Source of the DNA: Halorussus marinus
GTDB taxonomy: Archaea; Halobacteriota; Halobacteria; Halobacteriales; Haladaptataceae
Assembly: GCF_004765795.1 (NCBI RefSeq)
Contig: NZ_SBIV01000003.1
Location: forward strand, 372,001-436,000
Direction of reading: 5' to 3'
Length of the DNA stretch: 64,000 bases
Translations under genes and position numbers: made by a program
Part shown: positions 1-7,729 of the stretch, piece after piece
Layout: every line of letters begins with the position of its first letter
Numbering within the stretch: the first letter of the stretch is position 1
Notes under the pieces: model-generated
What the model saw: the letters and a program-made list of their open reading frames with translations, nothing else
Database searches by the model: none
Told to the model about the DNA's origin: nothing

Positions 1-273
1 TCTTCGAGAAAAGAATCGGTTAGAACGGCACTCAGGGCCGTATGGATAATACAAGTTTGATATAGAAATAATTCTCATAGGAATAGGGTTGGTATCTGAT
101 GAGGACAAAGGAATTTTACAAATGTCCAATTCTGGTCCTCGTGGGGTTGGAACATCAGAGCCATCCCCCGGGGTGTGATATAAACGTAACCCGGCGAGAT
201 GAGATAACGAAATTTGGCTATAGAAGGGGGCGAAGTGCCTCCGCCTTCCCGCCTGACTACGAGCTACTACTGT
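1..273. other. AT-rich region without a convincing gene
   Basis: I see no gene that I can support here. The only open frame of any size (99-329, plus strand) has no haloarchaeal acidic bias, no recognisable motif, and overlaps the end of the minus-strand gene at 274-948. The stretch is AT-rich and belongs to the integrated element. Confidence 0.5.
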
Positions 274-948
274 CTAAGCTCCTTCTGAGTTCAATAAGTA
301 ATCTGGATAAAGGTCAGAAGCGAGATTGATGAGATTGTATTCAAGGGATTCAAGGTTCGTCTTAAAGTCATAGAAGGGGCCAGTATCGTCAACACACCAT
401 GCCTTAGTCCAGAAATAGACTGGTTCGCGTAATCGCCTCGTTCCAGACACAAAGAGTTCGTCAGCCCACTTCTGGTACTTTCCTTTTGGTCCTTTGTCTC
501 GACTAACGCTATCGTCCTTGTGATGGCTCAGCACTGCGGCACTGAGTTCACCAATATGATATGCATATCCGTCACCCCAACGAGCAAGCTTCGTATTGTT
601 AGTGCGGATATTTTCGAGATTAGCACTCAAGGTCTGCCCGTCTCGGCCATATTTCCCTGCTTTTCCGAGGTAGCGAGGCACAATACATTCTCCATCAAGA
701 GTGTACATTAGATAGATAAGTCCCTCATATGTATCGTCAGTATCTTTCCAGTCTTGTACGACTTTCCATCCTTCCGTTCGCAGTAACTCTTCCATTTGGC
801 GACTTCGGCGAAGAATAAGGCGGTTATCTCGCCCATACCGTTTTGTCTTTACTTCTCTTTCTTCTTTGGTCTCGAAAAGAGGGACTGGTTGTTCATTCTC
901 TACATTTTCTGCTAACCATTGGTCCCAGACTTCACGCTTTGTCGGCAT
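274..948 (-). CDS. Element protein with possible GIY-YIG-type nuclease features
   Basis: The 224-residue product has no family I can name with certainty. Its middle part reads GLIYLMY followed about 20 residues later by YLGKAGKYGR. The C-terminus has a glutamate in LESLEYNLINLASDLYP followed by LLN. GIY-YIG endonucleases show the same order: G-Y motif, YIG-like motif, then a Glu and an Asn near the end, so a diverged GIY-YIG fold is a reasonable guess. Residues 1-60 are charged and probably helical. The gene is divergent from the predicted PD-(D/E)xK-like gene at 1170 and shares its promoter region. It lies inside the tRNA-Gly element, so it is cargo, possibly defence or a homing function. 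The nuclease reading is inference. Confidence 0.55.
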   Translation of the reverse strand: MPTKREVWDQWLAENVENEQPVPLFETKEEREVKTKRYGRDNRLILRRSRQMEELLRTEGWKVVQDWKDTDDTYEGLIYLMYTLDGECIVPRYLGKAGKYGRDGQTLSANLENIRTNNTKLARWGDGYAYHIGELSAAVLSHHKDDSVSRDKGPKGKYQKWADELFVSGTRRLREPVYFWTKAWCVDDTGPFYDFKTNLESLEYNLINLASDLYPDYLLNSEGA

Positions 949-1169
949 TGATAGTCAACAGTACCCTGAAAGAAAAGTTAGTCATATGTACTTTACCTTT
1001 CCCCCTTTTAGCCTGAATGAGAACTACTACAGTTGGGATAAAGGATTCGTCTTCGATTTTCCTCATCCCACACATATAATTAAACAATAATTATAACAAT
1101 TGAAGAAGTACATGGCTGTATAATCGAATTTCATTAAACCTATGTTAGAGCTTTGCAACAGTGATTCTT
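949..1169. promoter_or_regulatory. Shared promoter region of two divergent element genes
   Basis: This AT-rich stretch separates two divergently transcribed element genes. For the rightward gene, an attaaac sequence near 1132-1139 sits about 25-30 nt before the candidate starts (GTG 1161, ATG 1170), as expected for a leaderless haloarchaeal promoter. I cannot single out one box for the leftward gene. Confidence 0.4.
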
Positions 1170-2465
1170 ATGAGAATCCTTTCCAAAGGCAGTGAATTGC
1201 CTTTTGTTCACGAATCAGTGGGTTGGGATGAGCATGAAAATTTCAAAGATTACGATGTTATTTTTATCAATTTAAAAACCCTAGAACAACATTCGGGGAA
1301 TTACGACCATCCCTACAACGAATCAGAAAATTCCCCAGTTGTCTTTGAAGGCTCCAATATTACGGAATTCGTTAAAACAGGGGGATATATGGTTGTATAC
1401 TTGCCTAATTCGCTAAAAGTAGAAATGGGAGGAACAACCACTAAGCAAAATCAGAATGGAGTGAGTCCAACTACCTTGTCTCCTCGCAGAAAACAGGGTA
1501 CAGAGGATGTTGAACCTTATAGTGAGTATGAACTGTTAGACTGGCTTCCGCTCTCATTAAGGATAAATACGAATGAATCAGGGGATTCCATAGGAGAGGT
1601 TGAGTCAGAGTGGGAGTGGTATTTTGGAAACCGGTTTAGCTGGGAGAAAACTGGTTTCAAATCTGATAGTAATAGCTACTCAATAAAATCAATTGCTGAG
1701 AATTCCTACTCAAAAAATATAGCTGGTAAAGCTTTGTACGATTATGGCTCATCAGAAGGCTATATCTCTCTAATACCCCCGGATGATGGGATTGCATATT
1801 CTGAATTCGTGAAAAATACTCTTCAAAAGGTATTTGATATAGATTTAAATATAGAAGGTCGTGCCCCACCGTCGTGGTTATCAGATTATACTGTTCCCAA
1901 TGAAGAGTGCATAGAAGAAGAGATTGAAGAAAAGAAAGAGCAAATAAATGAGTTACAAGAAGAATTAGAATCCATAACTAGATTCAAGGATTTATTGTAT
2001 GAGATAGGTGACCCACTCGAAGAAATCACGAGAGAGGCCTTGCGAAAAGTTGGATTCAAAGTTGAGGATGAAATTCCGGGAAAACGAGATGGTATTCTTC
2101 AAACTTCTAATACTAGTTTCGCTCTTGAAATAACGGGGACAACGGGAGGTGTAAAACTAAGCAAGTGTAGACAGTTGGATGAGTGGGTAGAAAATGTGAC
2201 TGCCGAATCCCCAGAAAAAGATGTGTCAGGTTTACTAATAGTGAACCCGGAAATGGATATCCCACCAGAAGAGCGCGATATCAGCATAGAGCCAAACGTA
2301 GAGAGTTACATGAAGCAAAGAGGGGATTACAAGATACTCACAACTATTGACCTGTATGGGCTTGTGAAGGATAGCATAGATGGTAATCTCGATAGAGAGG
2401 ATATCAGGGGGATTTTCTGTCAAGAGGATACATTGATTTCAACCCCTGAGAAAACAGACGACTAA
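1170..2465 (+). CDS. Coiled-coil protein with C-terminal restriction-endonuclease-like domain
   Basis: This 431-residue protein (start ATG at 1170; GTG at 1161 is an alternative) has three visible parts. Residues 1-240 are a domain I do not recognise. Residues about 250-275 are a Glu/Lys-rich coiled coil. The last 160 residues resemble a PD-(D/E)xK nuclease: a helix with LEEITREALRKVGF, then RDGIL giving the Asp, then FALEITGTTGG giving the Glu with a following Thr in place of Lys, then a QLDEWV helix and LLIVNP. This pattern is known from several restriction-like and defence proteins that compare a gene's own DNA with foreign DNA. Base composition is far lower in GC than the chromosome, supporting recent transfer with the element. 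Function is inferred only from this pattern. Confidence 0.6.
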   Translation: MRILSKGSELPFVHESVGWDEHENFKDYDVIFINLKTLEQHSGNYDHPYNESENSPVVFEGSNITEFVKTGGYMVVYLPNSLKVEMGGTTTKQNQNGVSPTTLSPRRKQGTEDVEPYSEYELLDWLPLSLRINTNESGDSIGEVESEWEWYFGNRFSWEKTGFKSDSNSYSIKSIAENSYSKNIAGKALYDYGSSEGYISLIPPDDGIAYSEFVKNTLQKVFDIDLNIEGRAPPSWLSDYTVPNEECIEEEIEEKKEQINELQEELESITRFKDLLYEIGDPLEEITREALRKVGFKVEDEIPGKRDGILQTSNTSFALEITGTTGGVKLSKCRQLDEWVENVTAESPEKDVSGLLIVNPEMDIPPEERDISIEPNVESYMKQRGDYKILTTIDLYGLVKDSIDGNLDREDIRGIFCQEDTLISTPEKTDD

Positions 2466-2480
2466 CATTTTGAGATAGCT

Positions 2481-2510
2481 AAAAAAGGAAGATGTTGTTA
2501 CACTATTTTT
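2481..2510. terminator. Facing T-run terminators between convergent genes
   Basis: Between the plus-strand gene ending at 2465 and the integrase ending at 2527 lie T5 on the plus strand (2506-2510) and T6 on the minus strand (A6 at 2481-2486). Archaeal transcription ends at short T runs, so each run is in the right place to end the gene that reads into it. Confidence 0.5.
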
Positions 2511-2526
2511 AGACTATTAGAAATGT

Positions 2527-3648
2527 TTATCCCATCCTATCAAGTGCATTTCGTCGGTCTTCAACTGGGGTCTGGTCGTACCTCATTGTCGTTTCGGGAC
2601 TCTTATGACGTAATTGAGCTTGGGCTGCAGACAAATCCTGTTCCTTGGTCATATATGTGCCAACAGAGTGTCTAATTGCGTACCAGCTCATTTTTCGGTT
2701 TTCAGTAGGAATATCTGCGATTTCACAGAGTCTCTGTAGTACGTAGATGAGTGACTGAGAGGTGTAGGAATTACCCTCTCTCGTTAACCAGAGAGCGTCT
2801 GTCTCCGCATATTCCTCATACATAGAGCGTTCCTCCAACCACTGCTCCAACGCCGTAGCAGTGCGCTCAGTAATTCCTACAATCCAGTTATCTCTGTTCT
2901 TCGAAGACTCCTCCTTCGGGATACGGAGTACAGAATTCTCAACATCAACCCACTGTACCGTAGCTCGTCCAACCTCTATCGGTCGTAAGCCAGCATCAAG
3001 ACTCGTCCACACCAAACTGGGGACCTTCCAGCCATTGGCACGGTTCCAATCAGACGGTGTTACCTCCGACTTTGGTTTCTCAAATCGCTGCGCCAAGTGC
3101 GCCTTCCAACTATCCCGTTCCTTTGGGGTAAGGCTATTGTACGCAGGGACAGAACCGTACTCAAGTGCCGCTTCTCGTATCTTCCTGCGTTCTTCAAGCG
3201 TCAGGTAGTCCCGCGCTTGCGTAGCTGACTGAGAGAAGGTATGTTCGGGTTCCCATTCAGCATCTTCTCCGAGTTCGTGCCTTTGCCACTTGAACAGCCT
3301 CTTCAGACACTTTTGGAAGCTTGCCTTGTGGCTGTTGCTGTAGTCCTCTTCGGAGTAAATCAGGTGTTGGATGTACTCGTCTGCATCCTCCGGCGTAACA
3401 CTCGTCGTATACCCTTCCTGCCTGTCCCAATGCCATCTGAAGAACTTGTCCGTCTTCTGGGCCACCTGCCTAACAGTTGCCGGAGCGTAGCCCTCAGCCT
3501 TGTCCGGGTTCTTTCCGAAGTGCAAAAGCCACCTTACGAGGTTAGTTTTGTACTCCTCGTAGTCCACAAACTGCCGGTCATTAAGGACTTCCCGCGTAGG
3601 TGCATTTACCACAGTTATTCCCTCTACCTTCGGAGCTTCCTCACTCAT
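2527..3648 (-). CDS. Tyrosine recombinase (element integrase)
   Basis: The 373-residue protein is a XerC/D-type or phage integrase. It joins the element to the tRNA-Gly target. The N-terminal half looks like a SAM-like core-binding domain (residues about 30-140). The catalytic domain shows the first Arg in AGLRPIE, the H-x-x-R box in WYAIRHSVGTYM (giving R) and a LRHKSPETTMRY box, with His/Lys and the nucleophile Tyr of MRYDQ. All catalytic positions therefore appear intact. I chose ATG at 3648; a TTG nine codons upstream would be needed for a longer form. The gene points away from the tRNA and starts 174 nt from its 3' end. Confidence 0.9.
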   Translation of the reverse strand: MSEEAPKVEGITVVNAPTREVLNDRQFVDYEEYKTNLVRWLLHFGKNPDKAEGYAPATVRQVAQKTDKFFRWHWDRQEGYTTSVTPEDADEYIQHLIYSEEDYSNSHKASFQKCLKRLFKWQRHELGEDAEWEPEHTFSQSATQARDYLTLEERRKIREAALEYGSVPAYNSLTPKERDSWKAHLAQRFEKPKSEVTPSDWNRANGWKVPSLVWTSLDAGLRPIEVGRATVQWVDVENSVLRIPKEESSKNRDNWIVGITERTATALEQWLEERSMYEEYAETDALWLTREGNSYTSQSLIYVLQRLCEIADIPTENRKMSWYAIRHSVGTYMTKEQDLSAAQAQLRHKSPETTMRYDQTPVEDRRNALDRMG

Positions 3649-3821
3649 GGCTACGCCCTCCGTCGATTCTCCCAACTATTGTTTGTAATGAGCCTGACCA
3701 CTTCCAAAACCGCGGTACTGCGTAGGGGTACGAAATTGAACCCACTACATTAGCTCTGGTTCCCATGTTTCGTTCACTTCCTACGGAACCAGAAAACTGC
3801 AAGACGTAACGCCGAAGGCGA
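3649..3821. other. Integrase-tRNA spacer with inverted and short direct repeats (possible att arm sites)
   Basis: A perfect 9-bp inverted repeat, TCTGGTTCC and GGAACCAGA, lies at 3755-3763 and 3785-3793, separated by 21 nt. A 10-bp direct repeat, aattgaaccc, occurs at 3734-3743 and again inside the tRNA T-arm at 3835-3844. Both lie where integrase arm sites or remnants of an older attachment event would be expected. No gene is visible. Confidence 0.4.
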
Positions 3822-3892
3822 TGCGCCGACCGGGAATTGAACCCGGGCTATGAGCTTGGGAAGCTCATGTCCTACCACTAGACCACCGGCGC
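3822..3892 (-). tRNA. tRNA-Gly (anticodon CCC)
   Basis: Read on the minus strand, the 7-bp acceptor stem GCGCCGG pairs with the TCGGCGC end (one G-T). The anticodon stem TGAGC/GCTCA encloses the loop TTCCCAA, giving anticodon CCC. The T-arm is present with GGTTCAATTCC. The discriminator base is A and CCA is not encoded. The 3' end faces the integrase and forms the border of the integrated element, so it is the likely attachment site. Confidence 0.95.
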
Positions 3893-4011
3893 TCACTCGA
3901 CACTTTCCGCCTACCGCCACTTCAACGTAGCGCTTCCGGACCGACCGTACGTTCGTCCAGAAATATCGCCTCGTCCGCGGCTTTTAGTCGTCGCCGCCCC
4001 TATCGGCGCCC

Positions 4012-4809
4012 ATGATCGACCTGCGATTCTCCGAATCGGAGCTCCAAGCCCGCCGCGATCACATCGTCCAGTTCGTCCGCGACACCGTCGACGCGGCCGG
4101 CACCGACCGGGCCGTCCTCGGGCTGTCGGGCGGCATCGACAGCACGCTCACCGCCCACCTCGCGGTCGAGGCGCTCGGCGCCGAGAACCTCCACGGGCTG
4201 GTCATGCCCGGGGCGGTCAGCCGCGACGACAACATGAGCGACGCCGAGTGGGTCGCCCGGGAGCTCGACGTCGCCTACGACGTGTTCGAGATCAACCCCA
4301 TCGTCGACGAGTTCCTCGACACCTACCCCGAGGCCGAGGGCGATCAGGTCGCGGTCGGCAACGCCCGGGCCCGGACCCGCGCGGTGCTCAACTACCTCGT
4401 CGCCAACCACGAGGACGCGGTCGTGCTCGGCACCGGCAACCGGAGCGAGGCGCTGGTGGGCTACTTCACCAAGTACGGCGACGGCGCGGTCGACTGCCAC
4501 CCGATCGGCAACCTCTACAAACAGCAGGTCCGCCAGCTCGCGAGCCACGTCGGCGTGCCCGACGAGCTCGTCGAGAAGCCCGCGACCGCCGGCCTCTGGG
4601 CGGGCCAGACCGACGAGGCCGAACTCGGCCTCGACTACGAGACCCTCGACGCCATCCTCGCGCTCCACGTCGACGGGCCGCTGTCGGAGGCGGCGCTCGT
4701 CCGCGAGATCGAGGGCGTGACCGAAGCGCAGGTCCGGACGGTCCGGGAGAAGTACGAGCGAAGCGCCCACAAGCGCCGGGTGCCGCCGTCGCCCGAGCCG
4801 CTCGACTGA
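4012..4809 (+). CDS. nadE: NAD+ synthetase
   Basis: The 265-residue protein makes NAD+ from deamido-NAD+ and ATP. Being a single-domain form, it is expected to use ammonia directly. The PP-loop SGGIDST near residue 41 binds ATP pyrophosphate. The GTGNRSE and GYFTKYGDGAVD motifs (residues about 140-165) bind substrate, and KPATAGLWAGQTDEAELG (residues about 190-207) matches the family. Length is normal. The start codon lies 27 nt after a ttttag box (about 3981-3986), so the transcript is probably leaderless. It is the first chromosomal gene after the tRNA-Gly border. Confidence 0.95.
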   Translation: MIDLRFSESELQARRDHIVQFVRDTVDAAGTDRAVLGLSGGIDSTLTAHLAVEALGAENLHGLVMPGAVSRDDNMSDAEWVARELDVAYDVFEINPIVDEFLDTYPEAEGDQVAVGNARARTRAVLNYLVANHEDAVVLGTGNRSEALVGYFTKYGDGAVDCHPIGNLYKQQVRQLASHVGVPDELVEKPATAGLWAGQTDEAELGLDYETLDAILALHVDGPLSEAALVREIEGVTEAQVRTVREKYERSAHKRRVPPSPEPLD

Positions 4810-4834
4810 CCCCGGCGCTCGTCCCGTCGGTCGA

Positions 4835-5458
4835 TCACTCGCCGCTCTCGGCCACGATGCGGATCGAATCGCCTTCTTCGAGGACGTAGCTCTCCGGGTC
4901 GACCGGCTCGCCGTCGACCTCGACGGCGACCGTCGCGTCCTCGCCGTCGCGGTAGGTGGTCCCGTCGTAGGTCACGCTCTCGTCGGTCACCTCGATGCCG
5001 AGCGACGCCATCGCCCACCCCAGCGTGACCTCCCGGGCGTGGCCGTGCCACCGCTGGCCGTTGCCGTTCTCGAAGTGGAAGGCGTCGGCCCGGAGCTGGA
5101 ACCGGTCGCGGCTGAAGTCGAGGCGCTCGCCGCCGATCTCGACCTGTATCTGGCCGTGGTAGTGGGCGCTCCCGATTCCGGTCGGCGTCGTCTCCGCGCT
5201 CGCCGCGTCCGCGCCGCCGGGAGCGCCCCCGCTCGCGCCCGAGAAAAACAGCAGGTACGCAAGCAGTCCGGCGATTACGACCGCCCCGATTGCGCCGGCG
5301 TAGGCCGCGACGCTGGGGCCCTCGTCGGAGTCGAGCCCGGCGACCCGGCGGACTTCGATCGCGCTGAGGTCGTCGCCGTGTTCGCTTTCGAGGTGTCTGA
5401 GATACGTCTCCTCGTCGTCGAACCCCTTCCCGCAGTGGTCACACTCCTCGACGCTCAT
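4835..5458 (-). CDS. Membrane-anchored protein with N-terminal C2H2 zinc finger
   Basis: The 207-residue product begins with a classical C2H2 finger: CDHCGKGF, then H-x4-H (HLESEH) at residues 6-26. One transmembrane helix (about residues 52-72) and a Gly/Ala-rich linker follow. The C-terminal domain of about 110 residues has several His (HYHGQ, FHFENG, RWHGHA) and a beta-rich pattern. Such zinc-finger/single-TM proteins recur in haloarchaea without a known role. Topology suggests the finger is inside the cell and the C-terminal domain outside. No function is claimed. Confidence 0.75.
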   Translation of the reverse strand: MSVEECDHCGKGFDDEETYLRHLESEHGDDLSAIEVRRVAGLDSDEGPSVAAYAGAIGAVVIAGLLAYLLFFSGASGGAPGGADAASAETTPTGIGSAHYHGQIQVEIGGERLDFSRDRFQLRADAFHFENGNGQRWHGHAREVTLGWAMASLGIEVTDESVTYDGTTYRDGEDATVAVEVDGEPVDPESYVLEEGDSIRIVAESGE

Positions 5459-5564
5459 GCCCCAACGCTAGGCGTCCGGGCGTTTTAGTCTTCGTCTTAC
5501 GGACAGTTCGGGGGCGGAGAGCTCGACTCGTCTTCCGGCAGTCGGTCGCCGCGCCCGCCGACCG

Positions 5565-6257
5565 TCACCCCTCGGTTCCGGCGTCGGCGCGTCTGGCGGC
5601 GAGTCGGCCGAACGCCGCGGCCTCACGACGCCGCTGGTCGCTCGCGGGAGCGTCGTCGCGCACGCGCTCTTTGACGACGCCGACCGCCTCGGCGTCGTGG
5701 GCGGCCACCTCGTCGGCGACCGCGCGGGGTTCGTCGGTCACTCGCGAGACGAGCCCCATCCGGAGCGCCGCCTCGGCGTCGACGGTCCGCCCGGAGAGCG
5801 CGAGATCGAGCGCCTCGCCCTCCCCGACGATCCGCGGCAGGCGGACGGTTCCGCCCCACGCGCCGAACAGCCCGAGTGCGACGCCGGGCTCGGCGAACGT
5901 CGCCGCCGGGGTCGCGACCCGGATGTCGGCCGCGAGCGCGAGTTCGACCCCGCCGCCCCGGGCCGGGCCGTCGACGCCGGCGACGACGACGGCGTCGGCC
6001 GCCTCGATCGCGTCGGCGACGCGCTGGCCTCGTTGGGCGAACGCCTCGGCGGCCTCCCGATCGAGTCCCTCGACGACGTCGAGGTCCGCGCCGGCGCAGA
6101 ACGCCGACCCGGCTCCCCGGAGGTACACCACCGGTCGGTCGGCCCCGGTCACGGCGGCTTCGAGCGCGTCGAGCCCCTCTCTGGTGAGCGCGTTCCGGCG
6201 CTCGGGGCGGTCGACGGTGACGGTTCTGACCCGGTCTCCGTCCTCGATTCGGATCAC
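5565..6257 (-). CDS. Enoyl-CoA hydratase/isomerase family protein
   Basis: The 230-residue protein has the crotonase fold signatures. The first oxyanion-hole motif is AGSAFCAGADL (residues about 49-59). The second is GPARGGGVELALAADIRVA, followed by the family stretch FAEPGVALGLFG with the Glu used for hydratase chemistry. It is shorter than most enoyl-CoA hydratases (about 255 residues), mainly at the C-terminus. Crotonases act on many acyl-CoA thioesters, so the exact substrate cannot be given. It stands alone and is divergent from the gene at 6318. Confidence 0.85.
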   Translation of the reverse strand: MIRIEDGDRVRTVTVDRPERRNALTREGLDALEAAVTGADRPVVYLRGAGSAFCAGADLDVVEGLDREAAEAFAQRGQRVADAIEAADAVVVAGVDGPARGGGVELALAADIRVATPAATFAEPGVALGLFGAWGGTVRLPRIVGEGEALDLALSGRTVDAEAALRMGLVSRVTDEPRAVADEVAAHDAEAVGVVKERVRDDAPASDQRRREAAAFGRLAARRADAGTEG

Positions 6258-6317
6258 GTTCGTCCCTCGGAGTCGGTTTCCAAAGGTCTTTGGCGGTGCC
6301 GTCGCTAGGATCGCCTA

Positions 6318-6986
6318 ATGGATGCGGCCGTCAGGGCACGAAAGGCGGGACGACGAGCGGTACGGGACGTCACGCCCGGTCCCCTCCGCGAACGAATTCA
6401 CTCGCTGCTGGACGACTCGGCGATGGTGCCGGGCGTGCTCACCCTCGCGTCTGCACGCGCCGTCGAGGCCGCCGACGCCGGCGCCAGCGGCGTCGAGGAC
6501 CGGGCCGCCGGCGTCCAGCTCATCTACGAGGGGCTCGGGCTCACGCGAGCGCTCGCCGACGAGTCGCCGTGGGACCGCGAGCCGCCCTACACCGACAGCA
6601 ACATCGACATCATCGCGGCCGACGTGATGGTCGCTCGGGGCTTCTCGTTGCTCGCGCACACCGAAGCCGCCGACAAGGCGGTCGAGACGGTCGAATCGTT
6701 CGGCCGCGACCAGACCGAGGGCCAACAGGGCCGCGAGTCGCCGCCCCACGCCCTGGAGGCCGACGTGTTCGAACTCGCGGTGCTCGCGGGGACGACCACG
6801 TTCGGCGTCGACCCCTCCGACTCGCTGCGGTCGTACGCCGGGGAACTGGCGGCCGCCGTCGGCGAGGACGGTCCGCAACCGCCCGAGACCCTCCCCGAGG
6901 AGGTCGCCAAGGCGATGGCCGACGTGCCGACCCCCCGGAAGTTCGACGGGGCCGACGAGGCCCACCCGTCGGCGACCGATCCCTAG
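6318..6986 (+). CDS. Conserved haloarchaeal helical protein
   Basis: The 222-residue product is largely alpha-helical and acidic. The middle part (VQLIYEGLGLTRALA, then DSNIDIIAADVMVARGFSLLA) has a faint resemblance to trans-prenyltransferase helices, but the Asp-rich DDxxD motifs of prenyl synthases are not there. I therefore keep it as a protein of unknown role. It is followed 55 nt later by tRNA-Thr. The start ATG at 6318 overlaps no upstream gene. Confidence 0.7.
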   Translation: MDAAVRARKAGRRAVRDVTPGPLRERIHSLLDDSAMVPGVLTLASARAVEAADAGASGVEDRAAGVQLIYEGLGLTRALADESPWDREPPYTDSNIDIIAADVMVARGFSLLAHTEAADKAVETVESFGRDQTEGQQGRESPPHALEADVFELAVLAGTTTFGVDPSDSLRSYAGELAAAVGEDGPQPPETLPEEVAKAMADVPTPRKFDGADEAHPSATDP

Positions 6987-7041
6987 TGCGAATCGAAACG
7001 CCTAAAGAGGGTTCCGGGCTTATCGTAGAATGCGTTCGAGC

Positions 7042-7113
7042 GCCTGGGTAGCTTAGAGGTAAAGCGCGTCCTTGGTAAGGACGAGAGCCCGGGTTCAAAT
7101 CCCGGCCTAGGCT
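7042..7113 (+). tRNA. tRNA-Thr (anticodon GGT)
   Basis: The acceptor stem GCCTGGG pairs with CCTAGGC. The anticodon stem CGTCC/GGACG holds the loop TTGGTAA, giving anticodon GGT. The T-arm GCCCGGGTTCAAATCCCGGC is complete. The discriminator base is T, as in archaeal tRNA-Thr. There is no intron and no encoded CCA. No element is inserted at its 3' end. Confidence 0.95.
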
Positions 7114-7729
7114 TCTCCCGTTCTGGCGACGACCTCGTAGGCGCCCGTTGCTCTGGCTCTCAAACGATCCACGACACTAGCCGTGCTGAACGCAGGGCAC
7201 ATTTCAGTCCCTGCACCGTGCGGAAAACGCATTTAGTAGAACTCTGGCAAGATCGATCTGACCCGTCCCGAGACGCCGTCTATTCGACCAGACCGGTCGC
7301 CGCCCGTATTCACGGTGCTCTGGCGCTCACACGCCCGTTCTGCACAGCGAACTTCCGAGAGATCCGGATTATCGGCCCCGTCGAAACCCGATCGTAGGAA
7401 CATGTGTATCGTGACCTCGAGTAGGATCTGAGGATGGCGAACACCGCCGGTGTACGCCACCACTGTTCGGAACCGCCGTACTCCTCGTGAGCGGGGTCGT
7501 TCTCGTCCACGGCGCGGTCCGGTACGGGCGAGACTACGGACCGAACACCGGTTTCGTCCGACTCGAATTGCTCGTCGGTCTCGTCACCTGCGCGTTCGGT
7601 CTCTTGCCGGGGACCTCCTCGACGCGAGACGGGCCGGCTAGGTAGGGGCCCGACGAAGCCTGAGTATTACGATCTCGTCGAATCGGCATAACACAACGTA
7701 GTTATCGAAGACTCGTCAACCCGGGCCCC
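7114..7729. other. Gene-poor spacer between tRNA-Thr and the MFS gene
   Basis: Over 600 nt separate tRNA-Thr and the transporter gene. Apart from the small open frame at 7487-7645, nothing is supported. Other frames here (for example 7233-7463, minus) lack haloarchaeal amino-acid bias. Base composition is somewhat lower in GC than the surrounding chromosome, so decayed sequence is possible. Confidence 0.4.
7487..7645 (+). CDS. Possible small two-helix membrane protein or remnant
   Basis: An open frame starting at GTG 7487 gives 52 residues with a hydrophobic stretch (SGVVLVHGAVRYG), a polar turn (DYGPNTGFVRLE) and a second hydrophobic stretch (LLVGLVTCAFGLLPG). The frame stays open to about 7463 upstream without a start, where LFGTAVLL extends the first helix. 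It may therefore be the C-terminal remnant of a longer membrane protein. Support is only the amphipathic pattern and codon use. Confidence 0.3.
   Translation: MSGVVLVHGAVRYGRDYGPNTGFVRLELLVGLVTCAFGLLPGTSSTRDGPAR

Larger units (their letters stand above)
1..3822. mobile_element. Right part of an element integrated in tRNA-Gly
   Basis: This stretch is clearly richer in A+T than the rest of the window. It ends exactly where the 3' end of the tRNA-Gly gene begins. The last gene before the tRNA is a tyrosine recombinase, the usual arrangement for elements that integrate into tRNA 3' ends. The cargo seen is two genes that are not typical chromosomal haloarchaeal genes. The far attachment site, expected to be a copy of the tRNA 3' part, is not in the window, so the element's length and type (plasmid, virus or defence island) are unknown. 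Confidence 0.7.

Noticed and set aside
99-329. 76-codon open frame on the plus strand
   Set aside because: It overlaps the end of the gene at 274-948, has no motif and no haloarchaeal bias.
7233-7463. 76-codon frame on the minus strand near tRNA-Thr
   Set aside because: No start context, unlikely amino-acid make-up, and no match to any pattern that I know.
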